A stretch of DNA of 64,000 bases from Lumbricus terrestris (lineage: Eukaryota > Annelida > Clitellata > Crassiclitellata > Lumbricidae), in contig OX457043.1 of the NCBI GenBank assembly GCA_949752735.1, forward strand, positions 43,018,442 through 43,082,441, given 5' to 3'. Shown in pieces: positions 17,238 through 29,023 of this stretch (position 1 is its first letter; each line of letters begins with the position of its first letter). The translations under genes were made by a program, and so were the position numbers. The notes beneath the pieces are model-generated. The model saw only the letters and a program-made list of their open reading frames with translations, made no database searches and was not told the origin of the DNA.

Positions 17238-20200
17238 CTACAATTTATTTACAAACGAAATATTTACATGGCCATATGCAAAAGAATCCGACAAATTTAG
17301 CAGAAATCGCTTATCATCGTAAGGGGAAAGTGCTGCTTTGCGAAGTTCAGCCGTGTGTAGCTCATGCTTCCTGCTCTGTATAACACAGAATTTGGACGAT
17401 GTAACCTTTTCTTCAAAAATACAATTTCTATAGTCAGCATGTCGAATACACTTCTTCACGAACCCCCTCTTAATGCCTTTACCAGTCTTCTTTTCCTTAT
17501 CGTTTGGTAAGAGTAAACTGTACATCTTCGAACGGAGACCACAGAATTCCAAAACGGCATCGCCGTTACACTCATCTTTAAACTTGCCTATGACTTTGGA
17601 GTTTGTACGGCTATGCAAAAAGTGCCCACAGGGGTAGTCAGACGTGTCATATTCGTGCAGATTACGCTGCATGTCGGTATATACATCAGATGTGAAAATA
17701 TGGTAACAAAGGCTGTCTGTGTCAGTGAAAAGGAGTTTGCAAGCATTTCCATAAAGGGGTATTATATGCTGGTAGTGGAATTCGTACATTTTTAATTTAG
17801 ATATGTCCAAAATGCACATTTCGGCATAGAGGGGCTTGTTCAGATAGACGTTGGACGTTGTCAATTTCACGACTGTTAAATCTTCGTTGATTATGGTATA
17901 CGACTCGAAAGTCGGGCGGGCCACGAAACGTTTGGCTCGTTTCGCATTCATGACCAGCTTCACATCAAGCTGTTTCCTGTTGTTCCGCATGGTCTTACCA
18001 TAGATTGAATTGTTCATCAACTTATAAAGATCCTTTTCAAGCGAAGATTTAGCAACCTGTCGTTTGGATGTGTTAAAGTCGATGTATTTCTTCAACCACC
18101 GACTTTGCCGAAATTCGAGAATTTTGTGAATTTTGGTCAATTTCAGCCCCATTGTTATGTAGTATTGGAGATTGCGGTAGTGAACGACGTATCGGGTCTT
18201 TGCCATGAGGTTGGGCACCAACTTTTCGACCCCGGTACCGATTTTAGCCGAAATTTTGTGAGAAACGGACTTTGCGTAAGGAGATATCATGTCCGGTCGT
18301 ATGAGCAGTCTCTCAGGCGCAAGGGGATAGTCGTTGTGTGCGTCGTGGAGATGTGAAGGATATTCCAAGTCCACATCCAACAAATACCCCAAGTCGTCGT
18401 CTGTCGATTTAGTGTCCAAGTCGAAATTGCCAATTTCATTGTCGTCTAAAAATCTGAATTTGCCTGTCGGGAGAGGTTCGGACATGGCGTAACCGTACAG
18501 GTTATTGCAATCCAAGTACATTATGTAGCTGTTTGGAACGTTAGGGTCGTATCCTTGGGCGAGATACGGATTGTTGGCCTTTGCGTATCGATTGGAAATC
18601 ATTGACACGCCACCTCTCATGCCTCGCTCTACAAAAAGATAAATGTCCGGGTCGGTGATGAGCTCCAAATTCACCTTTGTCATACGTAAACAAGCGTCAA
18701 AGCTCAGTCCGGGGCTGCTGTAATAGTGGAGTGCGTCGAGTCCATAAAATTCCAACGACATGCTTCGAAACGATTCGAATACGTCGGCCAGTAAAATAAC
18801 GTCGGTCTGCAAGTACAAGTCGTGATAGTCCTGCATTGTCTGCATGTCGAACGTCTGCCAAATTTTCTGTGCGTAGTCATAGTCGTCTTGCGAAATGTTC
18901 TCTTCGGTCAGTTTACTGTAAAAGCAGCCTTTGGGAGGCAGAGTCCTTTCGGTCATTCTGCAGGCCGATGTCATGTATTCGTAAGGAAATACCCCCTTAC
19001 GCAAGAGCAATTTGAATTCGTTCGGAAAAAGCCGCCGTAAATGCAGAAATTTAGAATCATCTTCTTTAGACAGATTCTTCACCAACACATCCAAACTACA
19101 GTTTAGAAATTGCAACGAGTCCAAAAATCTGATGTGGTTCACTTCGAAAGAAAGATATTTTTCCATATTTGTGGCTATTACGTTAATTTCTTGCGTTGCA
19201 AACTCCTTTGTCATATGTTTGAGTATGAGGTGAGAGTCATAGCCTTTGAGGTTGTGGAAGACGACAGGAAGAAAATAGTTGGGCGTCTTCTGTTTCTTGG
19301 ATTTTGTGGGCTTACGAAATTTCATTTTTAGGTTACAAGGCGAGCAAAGAGCAGAAATAAAGTTACCAGTCATATGACAGTGGTGTCGAACTTTATTGTT
19401 AGGTGTGAAAGCTGTTGTGCAAGAGGGACAGGCTGTGCAAGATTCAAATTCTAGCCTCTGCTGCTGTGTCAGAGGCTTCATTGGCATGTTCGTAGCAAGT
19501 ATTTTATTAATTCGGGTCTGTTCAGATTTTACATGAGCAAAGAAGTTGCTCATAACGTCAGGACCCGAGTAGACGCATGGTTTGTTATCATCCAGGTGTG
19601 GAAAAGACGACACAGTCAGACAGCAGAATCCGCTGGGCGTATGAGTATCCAGAATTTTAGTTGAATTATTGCATGCGACATTTTCATTTGGAGCCAGATA
19701 ACTTTCAAAGTCTGCATACAGAACGTATGGGACAGGCATCTCGTGCTGCGTATTTGAGAATTTTAGATTGCAATTTTCACGAGTCGGATAACGTACGGAC
19801 TGAAGTCCGTGCTTGCCACATTCGTCCATGTGTGCATGTTTGCCAGCAGCGGTGGTGAAGCAGTACAGGCAATATGGACAAGGGAAAGAACGGTTATTGT
19901 GCGAATTTCTTCTCCTTAGAAGTGCAGAAAGGTTACGTACTACAATATAATGTCGTTTGGTGCCGTCGTCAAGCAAAAGAAGGTTTGCAATATGTTTCCT
20001 ACCCCTGTGAGCACTTGCGTATAAAGGCGTAAAGGTTTTGTCGTCTGAGTTAAAGTACATGACATTGATGGCATAATCGAGATTCATTGACTCAAAGAGC
20101 GAAATCTGTTCAATAGTCATGGGGAACTTTATATCTTTGGTGTGATGTTCATTCACATAACTTTTGTAGTGGTTGACTCTGTGCGGATTAGCACTTTGAA

Positions 20201-23200
20201 AATGTGAAATTGAAAGCAGGCTGTACACAAAGCAAAGATCGTCATCGTTTTGAATATTCAGAGTTGCATGCTTGTTTGCAATATATTGTGGTGTGGGTAT
20301 GTAGGTGGAGCCGCCTACAGGATCGTATATGGCATTGCACAATTTAAAATCAGTCACACCGTTCACTACCCACCCGGAGCTTTGTGTTGTAAACGTGTCG
20401 ACAAGTTGCTCGATTCTTTCGACAGCCTCCTGCAATTGGTCAGATATTTGCGACGGATGAGTCAGAGCAGATGGAATCGACTCGAAGTATCCGATCGTTT
20501 GCGCTTCTCCATCTGGGGTTGAACGTTTGAAATCGACATCAACAGCCACGTACCACTTCACCGGCCTAAACAAATATTAACCAAGTTCGTTATTTTTGTA
20601 TAACACGCACTTCGTATATCACGAAAATTGTGTAGCACGAATCTGCTAAGACCGAATATAGCAGATGGAATTTGCTTAAGTTTGCGAAAATTTACTAAGT
20701 TTGCAAATCTTGATCCAAATGCAAGTGAATTGTAGTTGCTCTAACAGAAATTTTCTAAGTGCAAGCAAAAATTTCTAAGTCCAGCATTTTAGAGCGAAAA
20801 TTTTCTAAGTACAAGAAATGCGGTTGCAAAATTTTCCACGTATATGCAGCAATTTAGAGTGCAAGATTTTTATAAGTTCCACGTTTAGATCAAAATTCTC
20901 TAAGTACATTTGTATGCATTACAAACTCACCCTTCATCTCTGAATGTATCCTCCAACGTGCTGATCAATCGTGTCGCTTCTCCCTGCAGCATGGCGTGAA
21001 CGTCGGTTGTTTGAGTCGTTGGAAAGGTTACATCTATGAATGTATTCTGAGTGGAAGTGTGGACGGCTGGGTTGAGCTGCTTCTTGAAGCATGTGACACA
21101 GAGATCCTGCCCAGCTCTGAAGAACCGGGAAGGTCGGCGTGTCTTACATTGAATGCACTCTTTGCGTAGAATGCAGGTTTGACAGAGTCCGTTCGTCAGA
21201 TTGAAAGCCTTGTAATTTCGACACGACTCGCATCGACCTAAAGATTAACAAACAAATTAAAGTTCAACAAGTTTCATTTTAAAAAGCCGCAAATAGAAAG
21301 AGATTTAGGTGTGCTTAGAGATTGTAAAAGGTGCATAGAGTACAATGTGTGTGTGTGTGTGTGTGTGTAACACATAGGAAGTCACAACAACTGCAAAAGT
21401 CTACAAGTATAGAGTACATGGGCGCCCGCTCATAGGGGCAAGGGGGGGCACTTGCCCCCACCTGGAAAGTTGAAACCTATTTTTCTAAATACTACTTTTG
21501 GGGTTTAAGAAATTTCTTCCCATTGAAATACTAATGTTACGAATGATACACTTTAGTGAAAGTCAGAAATTTAAGTAATGAAATCTCTTTAGAAATAAAG
21601 AAGCTATCTTAATTTTCTGCCTTGCATTATTTCAAGCTCTTGCTGAAAACGGTAACGATGACTTTTAATCTTCACGTGGGTGCCCATACAAATAGTATTC
21701 CTATTGATTATGGCCTACTTGTCTGGCATCTCGCTGAAGGCTAATGCAATTTTTCACAACTACACAAAAATTAATTATCAATAAATTACACTAATGTAAA
21801 AATTTGAAATTTATCAACAACCCATTGAAATTAAGTAAAAGAGATATACATATTCACCAGCGTTATATATGGAATCAAGTCTGCTTTAAGTCAGGCTGCA
21901 TTTTGTCCATTTTGCATGTTGCCAAGTAGTACAGAATTTAGGTAGGTCATGCTGTAGATAAACTTGGATAATTGGCTCTGGTTATCACGCCTCGAGATTT
22001 TCTTCAAAAACCAACGTCTCCTCTGTTCAAAAGAGTTGATACTCCATTCTTCTGATCCTTGGGATCCTCCACCTTCCTAAATGACACCTGCATTAACATC
22101 TGACCCTCTGGCTACCGGACTCGGACCTCTTTCTTGACTACCCTTTGAACAGCCTGATGACTCGATGCAGCGCTTCTGAATAAGCTGGCGCCCTACAATT
22201 GACTTTGGAGTGCACTTTAGAAGTTTAGAAATTGCGATTAAAATATAGAAGTTACTTGATGGAGCACTTGCCCCTTTAAAACTGATACCTGTTTTTCGTT
22301 CATTTATTCATTCATTCATTATATAGCGCCCCTTAAAAACCTACTTTTTAACATTCTACTTTTGATTTTTAATAAATTTCTTCGCACTAGAAAAACTATT
22401 CATATTGAAAATGAGAGGTCTACACAAAATTAAGCTGAGAAATATGCATTAAGAAACCTTTTTGAAAAATCCCATGCTCTCACTTTCCAGCTTTGCAATT
22501 TTTAAGCTCTTGCAACTAGGAAATTTAACCGTGACCACCTTAAAAATTTTGCCCCCCCTGCAAAAATTTCTGCGGACGCCCATGATAGAGTACAATGTGT
22601 ATATGTGTGTAACACACACAGGAAGGCATAAAGATTGTAAAAATGTGTATACCTGAAGCTGCAGACTCTGACGAAGACGGTCCTGTACGGGACTCTGGCG
22701 CCTCGGGCGAAGCCGAGGCTGCGTGGGTTTCTGCCGCTGCCGCCGCCGCCGCCGCCGCCCCTGTTCGGAATCCTAGCGCGGCCGTCGAAGACGGCCCTGC
22801 TCGGTGTTCGCCATCACCAAGATCTGCACAACAGAAAATTGCTAAGTACATAAAAGTTTGTATTGGCAGAATAAGCACGAATTTGTATTGCTAGAGGGGT
22901 TATGCTACTACTTTGTAAATATCGCAACGTAAAAGTAATAGGAAAGTCCTTTATGCTAACGAATACTAAAAATTCGTGTCAGACTCACTATATGAACAAT
23001 CCGTATGCTAATAAAGTGAAGAATTTATGGTCGATAAAAAGTGCCATCACGTATATTTTAGGAAGTTGTAACACAGAGGCTTCCTCGTCAAAGATATAAT
23101 ATGTTAGAGAACGCTTGTTGAAGCAAAATTATATGGAATCACTAACTTGTACGCTTGGCATCTCGAATGATATTCGAATCGACCTCTCTGCGTTTCCGCT

Positions 23201-23605
23201 CTGCAATAGAATTTTAAAATGCTGTAAAATATTTTGCCCAAGTTCTTTTGCAGTAGGCTATAAATTATTGCAAAATATAAATCGGAAGAAGCCTAATGTA
23301 GCATAAAAAGAGTTCATTTTGACGAAATGTTATTTGACTAGAGCTCGAAAGTTCATAAATATTATCTGTTTATTGAAGAGGTGAATAAAATTAATGTACT
23401 AATACATACTCAGTTCATGCAGTTTTGCCACACGAAGTTTAGATTCTATAGAAAAAAATAACATATGTGTAAAGCGTCAAATGCAATAATATCTGCGCAA
23501 AGAAATTTAAGTTGTAGTTTGTACAAGTCAGGAAATATATGCCAAATAGAGAAATTCCTGCCGTTCATTAAAATAATTTACAGTATTATACTCACGGGAA
23601 CTCAT
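17238..23605 (-). CDS. Spliced family-B (Polinton/protein-primed type) DNA polymerase
   Basis: Four coding exons: 23596-23605 (ATG AGT TCC C), 22653-22823, 20931-21237 and 17238-20565. All have GT/AG borders and phases that fit (1, 1, 2), giving about 1271 residues. Exon 2 encodes a poly-Ala/Ser/Pro linker. Exon 3 encodes a Cys-rich domain (CESC, CQTC, CIQC, CVTC). Exon 4 has a C2H2-like CPYCLYCF...H...C, exonuclease motifs YADFES, NLKGYDSHLI and YHDLYLQTDVILLADVFE, a VRHHCHMTGNF...CSPCNL zinc site, and polymerase motifs A (YLDCNNLYGYAM), B (KLMNNSIYGKTMRN) and C (FTDTDSL). All catalytic Asp residues are present, so an active enzyme is plausible. It should copy the element's linear DNA. Confidence 0.88.
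21417..22584. mobile_element. hAT MITE (CATGGGCGCCCG family), copy 1, in polymerase intron 2
   Basis: 1168 bp. Ends CATGGGCGCCCGC and GCGGACGCCCATG are inverted repeats. Exact 8-bp target duplication atagagta (21409-21416, 22585-22592). The inner ends share gcacttgcccccacctgg-type and gcaaaaatttctgc words with copies at 29422 and 42301. No ORF. Confidence 0.85.
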
Positions 23606-23714
23606 GCTGTAGTTGTAGTAAGCGTCTGACTCTGCGTAATCGGTAGAACGAATTGCTGCTCTCGGCTGTTGAACTCGGAAACTCGTCTGTGTTTAGCTGC
23701 TATCTGAGTCCGGA

Positions 23715-23721
23715 TTTTATA
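23715..23721 (-). promoter_or_regulatory. TATA box of the polymerase gene
   Basis: TATAAAA on the minus strand, about 110 nt upstream of the ATG at 23605, inside the right terminal region. It fits a pol II start roughly 80 nt before the ATG. Confidence 0.6.
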
Positions 23722-23784
23722 GAGCGCTGGAGGGGTGGTGACACCATAAGAGCCGGAAATGGTGTAATAGTATGCCTCTTTGTA

Positions 23785-25067
23785 TCTTTGATTAAAGACA
23801 CCAGATATTAAAGGACATCAAAGTCCGTAATTATGCCTTGGGTCGTTTGCCGGATATGCAGGGTAATTACTGCTATTATTGATCAAAGGAGGTAATTACT
23901 CGTTGGCCGGGTCAGCGGCTGTGTAGGATAATTACACGCTGGGAGGTCGCGGATGTGCAGGATAATTGCTGCTATTATTGATCAAAGGAGATAATTACGC
24001 GTTGCATCGGTCGCCGGATGTGTAGGGTAATTACTCGTTGGGACGGTCGGCGGGTAATTGCCGTTATTAGACATGAAAGGACGAGCGCCGCGTCCGGTTC
24101 TGTAATTATGCCTTGGCGCGACCAACGGCTGTGCAGGGTAATTGCTGTAATTAACCATCAAAGGAAGTAATTACGCGTTGGATCGGTAGCCGGATGTGTA
24201 GGGTAATTACTCGTTGGGACGGTCGGCGGGTAATTGCTGTTATTTTTGATCAAAGGAGGTAATTACGCGTTGGGACGGGCAACGCCTGTGTAGGGTAATT
24301 GCTGTAATTAGCCATCAAAGGAAGTAATTACGCGTTGGGACGGTCGCCGGATATGCAGGGTAATTACTCGTTGGGAACGGTCGGCGGGTAATTGCTGTTA
24401 TTATTGATCAAAGGAGATTATTACGCGTTGGGACCGGGCGCGGATGTGCATTGTGCAGGGTAATTGCTCGATGATTGGTTACAGCTTTCCGGGGCTGCTC
24501 GTATGATTGACAGGTCGCTGGATCACTGCTTAGCGCTGATTGGTTAGGCTGCTCGTTTGATTGACAGGCCGCTGGGGCACTGCTTAGCTCACTAGCATAA
24601 TAGCGTCTTAATGCTATAGCGCAGCGGGCATCGGATTAGCCTAATAGCTCAGCGTCTTAGCCTAGTAGCCCGGTGGATTACGTAATAGCTCAGCGTCTTA
24701 GCCTAGCGAATTAGCATAATAGCTCATCGTCTTAGCCTAGTAGCCCGGTGGATTACGTAATAGCTCAGCGTCTTAGCCTAGCGAATTAGCATAATAGCTC
24801 ATCGTCTTAGCCTAGTAGCCCAGTGGATTACGTAATAGCTCAGCGTCTTAGCCTAGCGAATTAGCATAATAGCTCATCGTCTTAGCCTAGTAGCCCGGTG
24901 GATTACGTAATAGCTCAGCGTCTTAGCCTAATTGGTAATTAATAAGTCATTAGCATAATAGCCTAGCAGCCCTAGGGGCGTGGCCTATAGCCTAGCAGCC
25001 TAAGGGGGAGGGGCCTGGGATTAGCGGTAGCCCCGCCCTGTTCCAAGACACTCGTCCTTACACTACT
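23785..25067 (-). repeat. Right terminal inverted repeat with internal tandem units
   Basis: Inverted relative to 16020-17022. It has one more of the roughly 75-bp units and an extra block of the taattac/cgttggga units, so the arms differ in length by almost 300 bp. The outermost 120 bp are nearly identical to the left arm. Confidence 0.85.
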
Positions 25068-25073
25068 CTCGGG

Positions 25074-25212
25074 GACTTCAACACTCTCGATAAAAGCAGA
25101 TTTGTCTGGAATGAATTATTATTATTATTATTATTATTTTTTTTTTTTTTTTTTTTTTTTACCCGAGGTACCTAGGATCCCTCGGGATTTCAAAAAATTA
25201 AGCTTGGAGCTG

Positions 25213-25274
<62 letters not shown>

Positions 25275-25545
25275 CTATGTGACCTCATTTCGGCCTTTTC
25301 TCTTCGCCCGCTCCGCTCTTTTGACTAGAATGATCTTTTCTTCCGCGAGCTATAGGACTGTTATGGCTAACATGCGAAGCTATGCTTGCATTTACCCTTC
25401 ACTGTAGAACCAGCTTCCTCCTTCAACGAGTTTCTCCTTATTAACTGGTGGACCAAGTGACTTCTAATCGCTGTCTCGGGGTCACTTTCTTCTCTCCCGG
25501 CCTCTCGCACTCCATGGGATCGCCTTTAAGAGAAGTATACGCACT
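25074..25545. other. No gene; simple repeats
   Basis: (ATT)n runs at about 25117-25137 and 25217-25273, a T-run at 25137-25160, then unassigned sequence with a SINE-like tail (cctctcgcactccatgggatcgcc). Confidence 0.55.
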
Positions 25546-26470
25546 GCGAGGGGCTATATAAATTTACATGTAGGCTGCAATGCAATATAAAACAACGTTT
25601 TGATCAAATGATTCTTTTTAGATCCATGTTGGAATCAAATCAAAACATATTTCAAAATCGCAATTTTAGCGTGTTAAGAACAAGGTTTGTGCTTAAACTC
25701 CACTAAGGTTTTATTTGTAATTTTCAGCCATTTTGTATGACATTGTTTAGAAAATTATAACCGGTAAAAATAGCAATTTTACATGGTAATCATTTACATT
25801 TAAATAATGATTAGAAACGAAACATGGCCTTAAGGTTGCTTAATGTTCACGGTTTGATTCTAATATTCAGCAAACATTTCAATGGTGGCGCAAACCTATC
25901 AAATGTTTTGAAAATTAATGTAGCCTACTGTGACTGCGTCCTAAATCTAGTAAGATCTAGCATAGATAATTATAACAACTAAAGCAAGTGACGACTTCAT
26001 AGGGGAATGGCATCCGGTTTAATCAGAGTTAGTTTGCCAGATGAGTTCTAAACTAATTTATACCTTCCACGGTCAGGCTTATAGAGTTTTAGATCATAAG
26101 AGGTTGCGTCCAGGCAATAGTTATGTGAGCTGAACAGTTATTCAGGACAGCGATTATAGATAGGCTATATCATTGCGAAATTAAAAAGAGCAAAGTCTCT
26201 ATTCTTCAATTCCTCCTGTGGTTAATGTATTTTGCTATTTTATGACGAAATCTGGCGGTGTTTAAAATACACGACTGTCTGACTATAAGCTTACCGATAG
26301 AGAATATCATGGTGAGATGCACTCTTACAGAGCACGCATTGCATGTGAAATTAAATATAAAACCTAACCTGGGTTAGGGTTAGGGTTAGGGTATAATATT
26401 TTGACTATGGATCTCTCTGACAGCATTTAATGTCAGCGATTATCAAGCAGTAGTTGACGACACGATTGCT
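25545..26470. repeat. 3' flank of C1q copy, shared with 45107-46150 and 57433-58190
   Basis: Long stretches match the other two flanks, for example aaaacatatttcaaaatc, ttatttaaccggtaaaa-like words, agagcaaagt-tctattcttcaa and atagagaatatcat. It is noncoding and shows that duplication of the C1q unit included about 1 kb of 3' sequence. Confidence 0.7.
26371..26391 (+). repeat. Interstitial TTAGGG telomere-type repeat
   Basis: gggttagggttagggttaggg, three and a half units, absent from the matching flanks of the other C1q copies as far as I can see. Confidence 0.7.
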
Positions 26471-26517
26471 CTTTCTCGACCTTTCTGCTCTGCGTGTCGG
26501 TCAACGTGTGCTTCGAT

Positions 26518-28169
26518 TTAATTCTCGAAGAGGAGGTATCCGGAGAACGAGGTGGTATGGTCTCCGTAGACGAAGGATGCATCCTTGCGTACCTGCAGCC
26601 AGATCTGATCACCAACTTCCAGCGAGAGAATGGCAACGATGGCTGTCGGTCCCCAGTTTGGGATGCTCTCGGACCAGGCGGTCAGTATCCTTACTCCATT
26701 CTTTATGACGTTGACGGCGCCCTACAGAAAACGGTGAAGAGGACGATGACAAAACAGGTGTAAGTTGAAGAAGAAAGCGCATAGGTCGAGGATGAATAGT
26801 TGAATACGAAGCAAAATAATACCGAATGCAAGAAATGAAGATGAGGGTAGATGGTGAAGAAGTCGATGAAGAATTACATTTACGAAGAAGTAGACGAAGG
26901 GAGATAGGCGTCTGCAGAACTTTATGTAGGAGGGGCAAAACACGACGATCACAACTCACGGGTATTTTGTTTTAGTAGCATAAGCTCGAAAACTGCAAAG
27001 CAAAATATTAAGAACATATTTTTTACAGAGGTTTCTTTATATAAATTTCTAAGTTTAACTTCGTGTATCATTATTAATACAGTGGATAGTTCTTTTAGTG
27101 AGAAAAATTGTTAAAAATCAAATGTAGCAATTAATGATGGTTATAATAAATCAGGTGGTGAAGATATTTTAATTTTTAGGGTTAGGAAATTCCATGATGA
27201 TAATGATGTTTTACTATTGTGGAAAACCTAATAATCTATATAAATAAAGAGAAGATTCTGTGTGTCTGTCTGTTTGACCAGGACACAATTCGACAGTTTG
27301 GCACCTTTTCACTCCAAACCCTCAATACTGTGCCCCTCCAATATCCAGCCCCTCACCACACCCCCACACCGACCTCCACCGGTACGCCACCGTGAAACTT
27401 ATCGGTAAAAATGTTCCCCACCCACACCGACCCCCACACCACCCACCCCACCCCCACCCTACCCCAAGCCCACCCCACCACAATTTAAAATTGTCCCCCA
27501 CCCACACCTACCACACCCCACACCACCAACCCCACTTTCCAACCTACCCCCAACCCCACCCCCACCACACTCCGACCTCCACCGGTACGCCACCCGTGAA
27601 ATTTGGGTTTTCGGGAAAATTTCTCTCACCCCTCCACCCCTCACCCACCCCGCCACACCCCACCTCACCACACTTTGACATCCACCGGTGCGGCCCCCAG
27701 TGAAATTTGGGTTTTCGGGAAAATTTTCTTCCTCCCCACGCTCCTCAACCCCCCCACCCCTGCCCACCGGGCCACTGCGGGCCGGGGTGTGTGCTGGGTG
27801 GAGGCGAGGTGGTCCGTGTAAAAATCTGTTTAGCTGCAACGTTTCAGGTGAATAAGTGTGAAAATATGCATGACAAAGGCTGGAAAAGTAGCGAAAACTA
27901 GAGTTTTTGCCCCCAACCTGGGGGAGGGCTCTAGCCCCTGAACCCACCTTGTCTACGCCACTGACTTACCGACTTCGCATGCTGTCCCGAGATAGTGACG
28001 CTGAATTGGTACGTAGCTCTGACGGGGGCCGTGAATCGACCGGAACATTTATCATAGGCCGAACCAACGTTCGTTTCCAAGTTGTCAAAGACGAAGTCGG
28101 TGTCCTCACAGACTGGGCCGAAGTTCTTCACCAGAGTAGCGAAGAAGGCCACCTTCTTTGCTTCACATC
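26518..28169 (-). CDS. C1q-domain protein gene, copy 3 (signal exon not found)
   Basis: Two exons. 27970-28169 encodes the first half of a C1q domain (FATLVKNFGPV, TDFVFDNLETNVGSAYD, GRFTAPVRATYQFSVTI) and ends at a canonical donor gtaagt. 26518-26721 encodes the second half (NGVRILTAWSESIPNW, AILSLEVGDQIWLQVRKDAS, TTSFSGYLLFEN) and then TAA. Phases match (0/0) and the acceptor is ctgtag. The FxGFLLF-type ending and VGDxxWL are C1q hallmarks. By analogy with copy 2 a signal-peptide exon should precede 28169 in phase 1; I did not find one up to 34 kb, so the copy may be incomplete. C1q-domain proteins are usually secreted trimeric recognition proteins. Confidence 0.72.
27238..27963. mobile_element. 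C-rich non-autonomous element in the C1q copy 3 intron
   Basis: Its right end reads cttgtctacgccactg, the inverse of a hAT-type CAGTGGCGTAGACAAG, and directly abuts the splice donor. The interior is strongly C-rich on the plus strand with repeated acctccaccggtacgccacc and gaaatttgggttttcgggaa units. The left part, tctatataaataaagagaag then tgtgtgtctgtctgtttgac, resembles Helitron-like sequence. The left limit and target duplication are uncertain. Confidence 0.45.
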
Positions 28170-29023
28170 CTTATAGAAGCACACAGGCAGTTGGGTAACT
28201 GGAATCAAGTTGAGGTGTAGCTATACCATTAGGTATAGGTAACAATGATAGGCCTAGTGACAGCGATTTATATGGCGCCGTAATACAGCTATGCCGTTGC
28301 AAAGGCGCCTGCTGACGTACTGCTTGACTAAACTAAAGACATCGTCGTGCTTAGACCAATGCCACATTTTAGACTACGAGCGCTGCCATAAAGGGGTTCA
28401 CGAACTTCAGTTACTCGACGCAAACAGTTTCCATAATACCTCGCCTCAAAGCCGGACATTCGTCGCATCTGCATCTGAAGCATTGCTACGTCAGAGACGC
28501 TGGTTCCGCCGGACAGGTTTTCGCTCTTGTTGCGCCCTTATACCTTAGAGGCTTAGACGTATCACGGTCTCAGTGACGAGGGGACAGTCTTGGCATTCTT
28601 GCCCAAAGAGTTCCGCTCTCTTTTTATGATCGCGATGAAATGTAAGGAATGATCATAATGATGACGGTTGTATCGTGGTGGTGATGGTGGTTGTGGTGCT
28701 GGAGGTAGTGTTGGCCCCATGGTGGTGATGATGATGACGACGACGTCGACAAAGATGATGATGATGTTGATTATGTTGATGATGACGATGATAATTATGA
28801 TGATGATGATGACGACAACGACAACGTGACATTGACGATGATGATGATGAAAGTGATCACGATGACGATGATGATGACGATGATGATGATTATTGCGACG
28901 ATGTAATCTACGTCAAATCAAATCAGAAATTGAAAAAAGATGAACGAAGTCTTATAGGCGATGTATACCGACAATTATTGCATCAGGATCCAAATCCACA
29001 GCTCCATTTATTTAGCGCAAGAC
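28170..29023. other. No gene; GAT/GAC microsatellite at 28632-28905
   Basis: 28200-28330 shares words with regions upstream of the other C1q copies (atggcgccgta...atgccg). The rest is a degenerate (GAT/GAC)n tract. ORFs across it are microsatellite artefacts. Confidence 0.55.

Larger units (their letters stand above)
16020..25067. mobile_element. Polinton-type element carrying only a family-B DNA polymerase
   Basis: 9048 bp. The termini read AGTAGTGTAAGG...CCTTACACTACT, so the ends are 5'-AG and CT-3', and the element is flanked by an exact 6-bp target duplication ctcggg (16014-16019, 25068-25073). AG/CT ends, 6-bp duplications and long inverted repeats are the established signature of Polinton/Maverick integration. 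TIRs are about 1.0 kb (left) and 1.3 kb (right) and contain tandem subrepeats. The only gene found inside is a four-exon DNA polymerase B on the minus strand. There is no integrase, capsid, ATPase or protease frame, so movement would need those functions in trans. The arms differ by a few percent and a hAT element lies in an intron, so it is not brand new. Confidence 0.88.

Noticed and set aside
27322..27947. Pro/His- and Gly-rich ORFs in the C-rich block
   Set aside because: Low-complexity composition of a non-autonomous element; no domain, opposite-strand frames equally open.
28632..28905. Possible coding of Asp/Met-rich repeats
   Set aside because: Degenerate GAT/GAC microsatellite.
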